From an uncultured Saprospiraceae bacterium (GTDB lineage Bacteria; Bacteroidota; Bacteroidia; Chitinophagales; Saprospiraceae), in the NCBI GenBank assembly GCA_937980645.1, contig CALJPQ010000027.1:78725-142724 (forward strand): 64,000 nt of DNA, in the 5' to 3' direction. This document shows positions 52,149 through 61,053 of the stretch, piece after piece (position 1 is the first letter of the stretch; each line of letters opens with the position of its first letter). The notes under the pieces are model-generated. The model saw nothing but the letters and a program-made list of their open reading frames with translations, was not told the DNA's origin and did no database searches. The position numbers were made by a program, and so were the translations under genes.

Positions 52149-52829
52149 ATGGATGTCTTGTTGCTTCTGGCTGCCACACTGCCTGGCATACTCATCAGCT
52201 ATGCCATTTTCCGGGCCGACCGCTACGAGCGCGAGCCGCTATGGTTGCTGCTGCTGTGCTTTGCCGGCGGGGGCCTGATGACTGTCCCTGCGGTGGAGGC
52301 CGAACGCTGGGCGTTGCAGCAATTAGGGTATCCGCCGGGCAGTGTGCTTGATGCGGCTATACTTTCCTTTGGGGTATTAGCCCCCATGGAGGAGGTGGCC
52401 AAATGGCTGATACTGGTACTCGTTGCCTTCCCTTCGCGCGCGTTCAACGAACCCATGGACGGCATTGTGTATGCTGTGCTGATTGCCATGGGCTTTGCCT
52501 CTGTGGAAAATATCGCCTATGCCGACCGACTGGGGTTACACATCCTGCTCATGCGTACGCTGACCGCTGTGCCGGCGCACTTAGCCTTTGCCATTGTGCA
52601 GGGCTATTACGCCGGTCTGGCCCAGACACGGCCCGCACAGCAAATGCGCTTGTTGGCACGGGGGCTGCTGTGGGCCACACTGGCACATGGGCTATACGAC
52701 CTGCTGATCCTTCAGGGCTGGTCTCAGTGGCTTGTGGTCATGGGCATTGCTGCGCTCTACCCATACCTGTACTTTTTAAGCGGGTGGGTGCGCCAACATC
52801 GGGATCGCTCACCGTTCCGGCCTGAATGA
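52149..52829 (+). CDS. PrsW-family glutamic-type intramembrane protease
   Basis: A 226-residue membrane protein of the PrsW type (CPBP/CAAX-related). The first membrane helix starts at the ATG at 52149 (MDVLLLLAATLPG). The catalytic motifs are PMEEVAKWL near residue 80, MGFASVENIAY near 115, HLAFAIVQGYYAG near 150 and the final HGLYD. Only non-ATG starts exist further upstream, and they overlap the rplI terminator. The PrsW of Bacillus cuts an anti-sigma factor; no candidate substrate is nearby here. Confidence 0.88.
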   Translation: MDVLLLLAATLPGILISYAIFRADRYEREPLWLLLLCFAGGGLMTVPAVEAERWALQQLGYPPGSVLDAAILSFGVLAPMEEVAKWLILVLVAFPSRAFNEPMDGIVYAVLIAMGFASVENIAYADRLGLHILLMRTLTAVPAHLAFAIVQGYYAGLAQTRPAQQMRLLARGLLWATLAHGLYDLLILQGWSQWLVVMGIAALYPYLYFLSGWVRQHRDRSPFRPE

Positions 52830-52891
52830 CGCTGTCCCCTAATAACAATGCTAAAGGCAGGGAAAGCCGTTTTTTTCTGCATATTTGCTGC

Positions 52892-53731
52892 ATGAAAAGG
52901 CGCACCCTCATGTTCCCTTTGCACGAGCGATGGATGACGTACAAGGTCTCGGGCAACTGGGACTCCGTACGAACTCCGCTTATTCTCCTCCATGGCCTGT
53001 GCGAAGACCACACCGTTTGGGACGACATTGTGCCGGCCTTAGAGCCACATGGGCTGGTCTTCCGCATAGACCTGCCCGGTTTTGGCGAGTCTGAGCTGCC
53101 CGACGAGGCGGCCCCCGGGATGGAAGGGTATATTTGGGCACTCATTACCCTCACTTTCGAGTTCAACATGGGGCGAATGGCCTTAGTAGGGCATTCCTTA
53201 GGTGGCTACATCGCCCTGCGAGCTGCCACTAAAATGTGGCACATGCTCAACGGCATGGCGCTCATTCATTCGCACCCCTTCCGCGATACACCCGAACGTG
53301 CTGAAGGGCGGCGGCGAAGCATAGAAATCCTCGAACAAGGCCATAAAGAGCGATTTGTGCGCCAGCTGTTCCCCAGCCTGTTTGCACCGCGCTTCGCTCA
53401 GGAACACCCTGAAGTGGTGGAAAAGTGCATCCAAATGGGCCTTCGACAGCCCACTGAAGGCATCATCACGGCCATGAAAGCCATGCTGGAGCGATGGGAT
53501 CACACCGATACCTTGAAATGGTTCCAGCGCCCCGTTATGGCCGTCTTGGGCGACGAAGACAAGCTCGTACCACTGGAAGACACGCGCCGCGCCGTCGAGC
53601 AAGCGCGCACGCACGAAGTGCATGTGCTCAAAGGGGTCGGCCACATGAGTATGTTCGAAGACCAGCAAGCCCTCGTCGAGCATTTGATCGCATTTTGGAA
53701 ACGGCTGCCCCCTTCTAATCTTAGCCGATAA
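52892..53731 (+). CDS. Alpha/beta hydrolase
   Basis: A 279-residue soluble hydrolase of the alpha/beta fold. The oxyanion loop ILLHGLCEDHTVW, the nucleophile elbow VGHSLGGY, the acid in LGDEDKLVPL and the His in GVGHMSMFED are all present. The cap is short and helical. The substrate cannot be told; esterase- and epoxide-hydrolase-like relatives share these features. The ATG at 52892 is preceded by ATATTTG four bases upstream, resembling a -7 element. The upstream open codons overlap the end of the PrsW gene and are not used. Confidence 0.87.
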   Translation: MKRRTLMFPLHERWMTYKVSGNWDSVRTPLILLHGLCEDHTVWDDIVPALEPHGLVFRIDLPGFGESELPDEAAPGMEGYIWALITLTFEFNMGRMALVGHSLGGYIALRAATKMWHMLNGMALIHSHPFRDTPERAEGRRRSIEILEQGHKERFVRQLFPSLFAPRFAQEHPEVVEKCIQMGLRQPTEGIITAMKAMLERWDHTDTLKWFQRPVMAVLGDEDKLVPLEDTRRAVEQARTHEVHVLKGVGHMSMFEDQQALVEHLIAFWKRLPPSNLSR

Positions 53732-53751
53732 AAAAAACAGCGGCGTGGGTT

Positions 53752-54120
53752 TTAAAAGGTGTCAAAGCAAATGCGCTTCGAGAACAGCCACAGTGACGAT
53801 AGCAGCCAAATGCCGATGTCGTGAGAAATATCGGAAAGCGCAGTGAGACGGGCAGGGAAAGTCCAGCATTTAGCGCTGCCGCTGACTTTGTTGCACGACT
53901 CGACAAATACAAAAATCTTTGGGCGATAGTGCCTATCCATTTTTTCACCTAAACGCTTTCGACGGAAATCGGCATCGCCCGCCCTGATGGTCGTCGGCGC
54001 TATAGGGAGCAGGTCGTTGTTGATTTCATTCACGGCCAGATACGGTTTCCGCCAGGCGCGTTGCTTGCCAACACCGTGCTGGCGTGCTTTCCAATGACTA
54101 TGCTTCGACGATTTGCCTGT
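53752..54120 (-). pseudogene. Decayed IS5-type transposase fragment
   Basis: An open frame without a start, cut off upstream by TAG at 54123-54121. Its upstream part reads GKSSKHSHWKARQHGVGKQR followed by AWRKPYLAVNEINNDLL. This resembles the central catalytic block of IS5-family DDE transposases (WKVRQHG, RTWRKLHLAVDE in typical members). The segment after GEKMDR no longer resembles a transposase. No terminal inverted repeats were found. It sits at the left edge of the AT-rich island. The identity rests on motif memory only. Confidence 0.55.
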
Positions 54121-54361
54121 CTATCCCCAAAGGGTCAACAATCCGCGCCCGAAAACGCATTGTTGTAGTCTTTCCGGTTCGCAACTTTGTATTTTTCTTT
54201 TAGCCTTTCAGCCGTTTGGGCAGGCTTGCTTATTATTTTTTTGAGTGCGTTTGTTTTCTGTTCACCATAAGCGTAACACCTTCGGCGCTTCTTATCAAAA
54301 AAATGGCTATCTCGACCGAGTCACGCGACAAAATCGTTTTTATAGATAAGATTCAATATGT
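54121..54361. other. Gap between the transposase fragment and the transporter-like gene
   Basis: No gene is supported here. Composition changes from mixed to AT-rich. An open plus-strand frame that starts here is antisense to the next gene and is rejected. Confidence 0.4.
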
Positions 54362-55162
54362 TCATTTTGGAAACAATAGCACAAGATTCGCCCTTATCCC
54401 AAAATTACTTTTTATCGCTTCAGGAGCTACGAGATTAAACCGAGGCCCTAAAGCAAGACTTACTTTTTGTTTTCCAAACGATGTAACACCGGAGAATAAT
54501 GGCATCAAGATTAATACACTATTATCCTGTGCCCAGTTTTGGGTCCATTCTAACACAGCACTGACGCCTGCACCGCTTTTCCAGTTGTAAGTCAGAAAGG
54601 GGTTAATAAACAATTGGTTGATTTCGATTTTGTCATCTCCTCCAGTTCCCCAAATTTGATTAGCCAGGCCGCCGTAGGTCCATCCGTTTTTTTGCGTAAG
54701 GGCTACCAATGTAGGTCCCACGCCAAATTGCTTGGCACTTAAAAAGTCACTACCACCAAGTGGTACTAAAAATACGGGTCCCACCCCCCAGGTTAAGCCG
54801 CTTTGGGTGTTAATAGGCGAGAAAAAAGCACTGATAACAGCATCACCCAATCCGCTCTGAGTTAGCCCTGGCCCGACAATGTTATACTGCGAAACAATCG
54901 GCATTATCCATCGGGTAATCAGGTTCAAATTTTGACCAACTTTTAGAGGTACTACAGGCTGCACATTCAGCACATACTTAGAGCCATCGTTAACTCCTAT
55001 ACCATGATCAAAATTGGTTTGCAAGGGCAAGCTAATAAGCGATGCAATTGGATTGGCAAGTTGTTTAGCCAGTTCTTCGTCACTTGCGGGTAGTTTTTCT
55101 TGAGCAAGTACCGTAGTAGATGTGAAGGTCGCGGCGAGAAAAAAGTAAATTAATTTTTTCAT
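54362..55162 (-). CDS. Outer-membrane transporter-like protein (MetA-pathway-of-phenol-degradation type)
   Basis: A 266-residue protein with a signal peptide (ending TVLAQ). The mature part begins with a short helix (DEELAKQLANPIASL) followed by beta strands (ISLPLQTNFDHGIG, LNVQPVVPLKVGQNLNLITRW, GLGDAVISAFFSP, FGVGPTLVALTQ, GPRFNLVAPEA). This is the pattern of outer-membrane proteins grouped as putative transporters or the phenol-degradation MetA type; their cargo is unknown. The gene is clearly AT-richer than its surroundings, indicating recent acquisition. It stands alone, 249 bp from the amidohydrolase on the same strand. Confidence 0.75.
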   Translation of the reverse strand: MKKLIYFFLAATFTSTTVLAQEKLPASDEELAKQLANPIASLISLPLQTNFDHGIGVNDGSKYVLNVQPVVPLKVGQNLNLITRWIMPIVSQYNIVGPGLTQSGLGDAVISAFFSPINTQSGLTWGVGPVFLVPLGGSDFLSAKQFGVGPTLVALTQKNGWTYGGLANQIWGTGGDDKIEINQLFINPFLTYNWKSGAGVSAVLEWTQNWAQDNSVLILMPLFSGVTSFGKQKVSLALGPRFNLVAPEAIKSNFGIRANLVLLFPK

Positions 55163-55411
55163 AACTGTAGCGTTTTAGATTGATTTGATAATTATTACCG
55201 TAGTTGAATTATTACTCTAAATAACTGAACTTACTCAAGCCAACCTCGGATATTGTGTAAACATGTCTGTGTTGCAATTCTGATCTCTCAAGTCTAGGGG
55301 AGATACCCGTGACTGTCACACATTTGAGAACACTCAACAGGCAGTGTGTGAATAAAGATAGACTGCAATCTATGACGCCAATGCTTCCTGATTGTCTTTT
55401 CACAATGTCTT

Positions 55412-56737
55412 TTATTTATTTATTATGTTTTTATAAACTTTCCCGTCTTTGATGATCATAAGAAAGTTCTTATCTGGATTTGTCATTAGAGATAGGTTTT
55501 TTAGTGGATCGCCATCCACTAAAATTAAATCAGCCAAAGCTCCTTCTTGTACAACTCCTAATTCTCCCTTGTATGGGCTTCTCAATCCTGAGAGCTTGAG
55601 CAACTGAGCATTGTCGTGCGTAATCAGTTTGAGTATCTCTGCGGGGGTGAACCATTCTGTCAATTTCAGGATAATTTTATTTTGTAGCGAATTTTCTTCA
55701 GGCTCGAAGAGAAAATCTGTGCCCCAAGCCAATTTTATCCCTAATTCTTTGGCTTTTGACCATACCTTAGGCTCTCCTTCCATCACTGGTTTTGTCTTAT
55801 CAATCCTTGACGGCTCCAAATCATGTGGGCTAAAATGAAGCGTTTGCAAGCTTAGCCATATATCTTTCTCTTTAATAAGCTTTAAGGTTTCTTCGTCGAG
55901 CATTTGACCATGTTCAATGCATTTAACACCGGCTTCAATGGCTCTCCTAACAGCCCTTGGAGTATAAGCATGCACAGTGACATAGGTGCCCCAGTCTTCT
56001 GCTGCATTGACAGCAGCCTTCATTTCCTCTAGAGTGTACTGGGTAACATCAATAGGATCATAATCTGAAGCTATTCCACCTCCGGCCATGATTTTTATAA
56101 ATGCTGCACCAAACCTCAGATTTTCTCTAGTGGCGGTTAAGACCTCATCTACTCCATCAGCAATAAAGTTTGCCCCCATCGCTTCAGTTCTTGAAGCTTT
56201 ACCAAAAAATCTTCTGGATTTTTCATTGGGAGTTCTGAAGTCTCCATGCCCACCCGTCTGGCTGATTACTGCACCAGCAGGCCAGATCCTTGGCCCCTTT
56301 ACTTTGCCGGCATCAATCAGAGCCTTTACAGAAAAACTGGGACCGCCCAATTCTCTAATAGAAGTAAAGCCACGCAGGAGCATTTCTTCCGCACCTTTAC
56401 AGGCCTTATCAATGAGGTATTCCTGAGTTACCTCTGGGTTAAAGATTTCCTCGCTTGTAACGGAACTAAATAGCAGATGTACATGTGCATCAATCAAGCC
56501 CGGCATTAAAGTTTTGCCACTTCCATTGATTATTAAAGCATCCTTATTTGTTTGAATGTTATCTGAACTAATTTGCTTAATGATATTTCCTTCAACCAAT
56601 ACATTGAGCGGTTTCGTCAGCTCAGTTGACTTACCGTCAAATACTCTTGCCCCTTTAATGAGGATTTGAGTAGCCGGCTGGGTAAAAAGGGTTGCCGGCG
56701 AAACTAGGAGTATTATTAGTAAAATTTTATTTTTCAT
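55412..56737 (-). CDS. Secreted amidohydrolase family protein
   Basis: A 441-residue metal-dependent hydrolase of the imidazolonepropionase/prolidase-like amidohydrolase group. The signal peptide ends TLFTQ. The metal site is LMPGLIDAHVHLL near residue 85, followed by GFTSIRELGGPS, the Lys in FIKIMAGGG, His residues in TVHAYTPRAV and CIEHGQML, and the Asp in AWGTDFLFEP. The C-terminal beta segment GALADLILVDGDPLKNLSL closes the fold. Extracytoplasmic members act on peptides, lactones or related compounds; the substrate is not inferable. Codon and base use are AT-rich, unlike the flanking genome. A decayed paralogue lies directly upstream. Confidence 0.87.
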   Translation of the reverse strand: MKNKILLIILLVSPATLFTQPATQILIKGARVFDGKSTELTKPLNVLVEGNIIKQISSDNIQTNKDALIINGSGKTLMPGLIDAHVHLLFSSVTSEEIFNPEVTQEYLIDKACKGAEEMLLRGFTSIRELGGPSFSVKALIDAGKVKGPRIWPAGAVISQTGGHGDFRTPNEKSRRFFGKASRTEAMGANFIADGVDEVLTATRENLRFGAAFIKIMAGGGIASDYDPIDVTQYTLEEMKAAVNAAEDWGTYVTVHAYTPRAVRRAIEAGVKCIEHGQMLDEETLKLIKEKDIWLSLQTLHFSPHDLEPSRIDKTKPVMEGEPKVWSKAKELGIKLAWGTDFLFEPEENSLQNKIILKLTEWFTPAEILKLITHDNAQLLKLSGLRSPYKGELGVVQEGALADLILVDGDPLKNLSLMTNPDKNFLMIIKDGKVYKNIINK

Positions 56738-56756
56738 GTTTTAAAAAGCGTGTTTT

Positions 56757-57335
56757 CTAATGTCTACTAATTTCACAAGCGGATTTTCGCTTCCATTCGC
56801 TCGCAGTAAGTAAGTAGAGGTGCACTGATGTGCTGGTAGTTCGTTCGGCAAACGAAGACGGCCGAATCCGAAGTCTTGGCGGTAGCCACAGGTCAGTGCC
56901 CCGCTTTAAGCCGAAAATCGGGTCACCTAAATCTCGGATGTTGGTGAAACTATGCATCGACATGCCGTGTGCGACCTTCCCGGTAACGATGCTGATGAGG
57001 CCAACATTACTCGTGAGCGTAACCGCCCATAGAACGGTTGGAAAGGCAACGGGGGTATGGGTGCTCATTAGGCCGGGCACCCGAATACTTCTGCCGCCCT
57101 GAAGCTTTATCTCCGCTGTCGCAGAGGGATCGGCAATGAAGGCATTAGAGTTCTCCTCGATAGAATTGCCCAATACTGAAGCATTCGGCGGAGCCGAAAT
57201 CTGGTCAGAGAGGCGGTTGAAGGCGTAAGCATTCTCGAAGAGGACAGTGGCGGGGTTAGGATTTTGAATGCAAGATGTCTGCGAAAAAGTGTAGCTTGCA
57301 ATAAGCAAAACTAGGTTCACGGAGTTAGTAAGCAT
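56757..57335 (-). pseudogene. Decayed amidohydrolase, N-terminal part
   Basis: A 192-codon frame that follows the N-terminal third of an amidohydrolase like its neighbour: a signal-like start, VLFENAYAFNRLSDQISAPPN (compare the ARVFDG region), RSIRVPGLMSTHTPVAF in place of LMPGLIDAHVH, and SFTNIRDLGDPIFGLKRG in place of GFTSIRELGGPSF. The metal-binding HxH is destroyed (THT). The frame ends at about residue 190, where the catalytic barrel should continue. It is therefore non-functional as an enzyme. It appears to come from a different member of the family and is not a recent copy. Confidence 0.65.
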
Positions 57336-57998
57336 TTATAATTACGACCTATTTTTCATCTTTTCATGTGCAAAGAAAAAGGTTTTTTCTTCCTTGCTCA
57401 TCTTTTGCAGTATTTTTTTAACGATTCTAGAACGGGCAGAGATCCCTCTAAGAGTCGCTCTTTCAAAGATTTAGGTCTTTTGCAGGGTAAAGGCTGTTGA
57501 ACGGTTTTGAGATTTTTTCGGCTTTTATGAACGATTGGCAGTCTCAGGGCTAGGGCGCCTGAGAAGTTCCTGAACGCAGCAAAGGTTAGTACTTCGCTTC
57601 CGTGGCTAAAGAGTAACACAGGGTGTGGGCAGTAGCGCTGATATCGGCGGCGAGTTTGGCGTCGAGATTTGTCGTGTGCTACAAGCTTTTGAAGAGGTAT
57701 TCGGCGATTTGGTAGGGTTTAGAGGTACTCTTAGAGAATGGAGCAAGGGCTGAGCAAGAGAACAGTACATTGGTCTTGAGTACCCTTGGTGTTGTGGACT
57801 TGAAAGGCGGCTGCGCGCCATTACTGCTGAGGTAAATCCCGCAGTATGGGAATAGGGCACTCTTGGTTCGGGCACCAGACGGAGGCTGCTGGTAGCAAGT
57901 TGAGTGTACAAGAGTAGAGTCTGAGGATTTTCGGCATTGATGGAGTACTTGTAGGCTTTCTGGTATCAGGCCCTTATTTTAGCCCTAAAAAACAGCCT
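57336..57998. other. Gene-free stretch at the right edge of the AT-rich island
   Basis: 663 bp without a supportable gene. Minus-strand open frames at 57398-57619 and 57606-57911 have no recognisable family. Because protein-like pieces alternate between frames, this may be degraded coding DNA such as an old insertion sequence, but I could not identify it. The M23 peptidase gene begins at 57999. Confidence 0.4.
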
Positions 57999-59741
57999 AT
58001 GCGAAAAACTGCCGGACTTATCGCTGCCGTCGGGCTTTGCCTTCTCATGCTTCGGGCAGTGCCAAGAGAAGTACACAACGCCTCAAAACTGCCTGATTAC
58101 CCTCAAAACTATTTTTCCTTACCTGTGGATGCGCCGAGATTACGCCTATCCGGCACATTTGGTGAGCTGCGCGCCAACCATTTCCATTCGGGTATTGACC
58201 TAAGCGGTGATATCGGGCAGCCTATCTATGCGGCCGCTGACGGATACGTGCACCGCATCCGCGTGCAGGAGGGCGGTTACGGCAATGCGCTGTACCTCCG
58301 GCACCCCAACGGCTACACGACGGTATATGGGCATTTGCACCGGTTCAAGGCCGAAATTGCCCGCTATGTCAAGAGCGAGCAGTACCGCAAGGAGCAGTTT
58401 GAGGTGGACCTCTATCCGGGTGAAAAGGCTTTTCCGGTAAAAAAAGGGGAAGTCATCGGCCTGATGGGCAATTCGGGCAGCTCTGAAGGCGCGCATCTGC
58501 ATTTTGAAATACGGCGCACTGCTGACCAGAAGACGCTCAACCCATTGCTGTTCAACCTGCCCATAACCGACCGCGAAGCGCCGGAGCTGCTCGCCCTAAA
58601 AGCCTACTACCTCAACGACCGGCGCGAAACGGTGGATGCCCTCCTTTTACCCATAGAACGCCGACCTAACGGAACATACGGCCTGAAAGGCGGCGACACC
58701 ATCGCCCTGCCGGCCTGGCGCGCGGGCTTTGGCCTGCAGGCGTTTGACCGCGCTACCGGCAACCCGAACAACAAAAACGGCCTCTTCTCCGTGCGCCTGT
58801 TCGCCGACGGGCAGCAGGCTTTTGGCTGGCGCGCACAGGAACTGGACTTCGACGAAACGCGCTACTTGAACGCTCACACCGACTATGCCGAGCGCAAACG
58901 CACCGGCACGTGGTTTCAGCGGTGCTACCTGCTGCCCGGCGACCGCCTTTCCATGTATGAGCGCTCGGACAATGCCGGGGTTGTGCCGCTCTATCAAGGC
59001 CGCATCACAGCTGTGCGCCTCGAGGCAGCTGACGCTAACGGCAACTCTTCAGTGCTGCAATTCTGGGTACGACGCGCCGAAGTTGCGCCAGCAACACCAC
59101 CGTCTTACCAGCGCCAATTGCCCTGGGACGCAGCCAACCGCGTGGAAATGGAAGATTTTACGCTCACGCTGCCCAACGGCGCACTTTACGAAACGCTGTA
59201 TTTCCAGTATGCCGTCAGCCCGCCGCCCGCCGGGGCCTTCTCACCCGTGCACCACGTCCACAGCGACGACACGCCGCTGCACCGCTACGGCACGCTGAGC
59301 CTGCGCCCAACGGCGCTGCCAGCAGCATTGACCTCCAAAGCAGTCATCCTGTATTTAGATAGCAAACGCCCCGAAAGCGTTGGTGGCCAATGGGTCAACG
59401 GCACCATAGAAGCCCGCGTCCGCGAACTGGGCCGCTATACCATCGCAACCGACACCACCCCTCCGACCATTCGGCCCATCGTCTTTTTGGCCAATATGCG
59501 TGGCAAATCGCTGATGTCGTTTGCCATCAACGACGACTTGCCCGTCAGTGGCACCGCACGCGGTCTGCGCTATCGCGCCACGGTGGACGGCAAATGGGTG
59601 CTCTTTGAATACGACCGAAAAAGCGGGCGCTTAGTGCATCACTTCGACGGACGCATCCCCGCCGGTGAACACGTGCTGCGATTGACGGTAACCGACGACC
59701 GCGAAAACATGACTGTCTTTGAACGAAAGTTTGTCCGATAG
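57999..59741 (+). CDS. M23 family metallopeptidase
   Basis: A 580-residue exported protein with an N-terminal hydrophobic signal segment (about residues 5-22). The LytM/M23 zinc domain spans about residues 40-200: the HFHSGID motif near 61-67 and HLHFE at 166-170 supply the ligands, with YGHLH between them. An insertion (FKAEIARYVKSEQYRKEQFEVDLYPGEKAF) interrupts the domain as in other Bacteroidota members. The remaining 370 residues form beta-rich modules of unknown role. It would cut peptidoglycan cross-links in the periplasm. It is the first gene right of the AT-rich island and has normal GC-rich codon use. Confidence 0.9.
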   Translation: MRKTAGLIAAVGLCLLMLRAVPREVHNASKLPDYPQNYFSLPVDAPRLRLSGTFGELRANHFHSGIDLSGDIGQPIYAAADGYVHRIRVQEGGYGNALYLRHPNGYTTVYGHLHRFKAEIARYVKSEQYRKEQFEVDLYPGEKAFPVKKGEVIGLMGNSGSSEGAHLHFEIRRTADQKTLNPLLFNLPITDREAPELLALKAYYLNDRRETVDALLLPIERRPNGTYGLKGGDTIALPAWRAGFGLQAFDRATGNPNNKNGLFSVRLFADGQQAFGWRAQELDFDETRYLNAHTDYAERKRTGTWFQRCYLLPGDRLSMYERSDNAGVVPLYQGRITAVRLEAADANGNSSVLQFWVRRAEVAPATPPSYQRQLPWDAANRVEMEDFTLTLPNGALYETLYFQYAVSPPPAGAFSPVHHVHSDDTPLHRYGTLSLRPTALPAALTSKAVILYLDSKRPESVGGQWVNGTIEARVRELGRYTIATDTTPPTIRPIVFLANMRGKSLMSFAINDDLPVSGTARGLRYRATVDGKWVLFEYDRKSGRLVHHFDGRIPAGEHVLRLTVTDDRENMTVFERKFVR

Positions 59742-59983
59742 CATGCCATTGGCAAGAGTTTCCTGAAATTTCCCTCAGAGACTATCGGCATTCTGCAAGA
59801 GCAACTTTTCACCATATATTTCGCATTTATTTATGCGATACCTTTCGCCGTGTTAGCCTCTGAAAGAAAAGTTTGGAGAACCTCTGCGCAGGTCGTTCCT
59901 TTGTCGGCGCGCTTTGTTCGCAAAAAACTTCAGCCCATTATCGCCTTTCATTTACTGCTCTAACACCTAACGATTTTTACGCC

Positions 59984-60520
59984 ATGATGTCCATTTTTGC
60001 CAAACACTGGTGGCTGCTTGCGCTGCGAGGGGCAGTAGCCTTCCTCTTTGCTGTTGTTGCCTTCTCCCTTTCTCACGCTCCCTATGCTGCGTTAGCGACG
60101 TCGTTGGCGGCCTATTTGCTGGCCGATGGCCTGCTGACCACTTATTCAGGTTGGCGCCTGCGTTGCGAGGAATACTCGGGCGGGGTGCTGATGGCGGAAG
60201 GGCTTGTCGGAATTGTGCTGGCTCTCGTCATCTGGCTGGGGCCGGTAAACGACAACCGATTGGTGTATCTGTTTGCTTCGTGGTGCATTCTGACCGGGCT
60301 GCTCGAGGTGTGGTTGGCCTATTACATTCGCAAAGCCATCGAGGACGAATGGCAATTGGTCGTTGCCGGTATCATTTCGGTGGGTCTGGGCGTCGTTATG
60401 CTGTTCCGTGCGAACAGCGGCACGGTCGCGTTGGCCTGGTATTCAGGCTTTTATGCCGTCTTTTTCGGGCTGCTGCTGATAGGCGTGGGGCTGCGGCTGC
60501 GGCGTTGGCTGGCCCAGTGA
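59984..60520 (+). CDS. HdeD/DUF308-like membrane protein
   Basis: A 178-residue protein with six predicted membrane helices, paired as in HdeD/DUF308 proteins: WWLLALRGAVAFLFAVVAF, AALATSLAAYLLADGLLTTYSGW, GGVLMAEGLVGIVLALVIWL, LVYLFASWCILTGLLEVWLAYYI and two more. HdeD of E. coli is linked to acid resistance; relatives elsewhere have no known role. The ATG at 59984 is followed at once by a second ATG (59987), either of which could be used. It is a single gene. Confidence 0.82.
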   Translation: MMSIFAKHWWLLALRGAVAFLFAVVAFSLSHAPYAALATSLAAYLLADGLLTTYSGWRLRCEEYSGGVLMAEGLVGIVLALVIWLGPVNDNRLVYLFASWCILTGLLEVWLAYYIRKAIEDEWQLVVAGIISVGLGVVMLFRANSGTVALAWYSGFYAVFFGLLLIGVGLRLRRWLAQ

Positions 60521-60703
60521 GGCACGGCGTGGCCTGTGCTTATTTTGGGTTGAAGTCTGCCTGGCACCCATTGGCCTTTGGCCGAGTGTACGGCGCCGTT
60601 GGCAGGCTCGCAGTTGGTTTTCATCGAGGTGTGCGAGTGCGTATGCAACTTAACGCCGCCCTTTGCTGTCTTTCAAATCCGAACAAACAGCAACATTTTA
60701 GCG

Positions 60704-61042
60704 ATGAAAACAAACTTCTTTCTAATTCTCGCCTTTTGGCTCCTGCCCGCCCTCATTTTATCTGCCCAAAATGGCGCGGCGCCTGTTTCTCAGGCTCCCT
60801 ACATCGAGGTGGTGGTGGCCTCTGATCGCATCTGGCTGCTGCCCGAAGAGACGCCGCAAGGCGAGGTACATGCCCGTGTCTTAGACCACCAAGGCAAGGT
60901 AGTTTTGGAAAAGACCTTTTGCTCTGGCGCCGAAAGCTGGTGGCTCGATATTTCGACCCTTGCTCCGGGCAAATACCAGCTGCACCTGACGTCGGGCCAG
61001 CGCGAGTATTTTGAGCGACACGCGCGCAAGCGCTCGCTGTGA
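60704..61042 (+). CDS. Small secreted protein with single beta-sandwich-like domain
   Basis: A 112-residue exported protein. The signal peptide ends LILSAQ. The rest, about 90 residues, has the strand pattern of a T9SS-sorting-like or DUF3244-like beta-sandwich (HARVLDHQGKVVLEKTF, WWLDISTLAPGKYQLHL, SGQREYFERHARKRSL). It ends in basic residues as sorting domains often do, but there is no cargo domain in front of it. Its role is unknown. It ends 11 nt before the convergent MoxR gene. Confidence 0.7.
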   Translation: MKTNFFLILAFWLLPALILSAQNGAAPVSQAPYIEVVVASDRIWLLPEETPQGEVHARVLDHQGKVVLEKTFCSGAESWWLDISTLAPGKYQLHLTSGQREYFERHARKRSL

Positions 61043-61053
61043 ATGCAGCAGCC

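Noticed and set aside
54216..54590. 124-codon plus-strand open frame at the left of the AT-rich island
   Set aside because: It overlaps the start of the transporter-like gene on the other strand, which has a signal peptide and a clear beta pattern, and it shows no family features of its own.
57398..57911. Two minus-strand open frames right of the decayed amidohydrolase
   Set aside because: No recognised motif, low-complexity Ser/Pro/Leu content in one, and overlap of the two frames. Kept only as unidentified debris.
21363..57985. Shared 14-mer GGGCTAAAATAAGG near 21364 and, inverted, near 57972
   Set aside because: A 14-base match between two places is expected several times by chance in 64 kb; no longer similarity flanks it.
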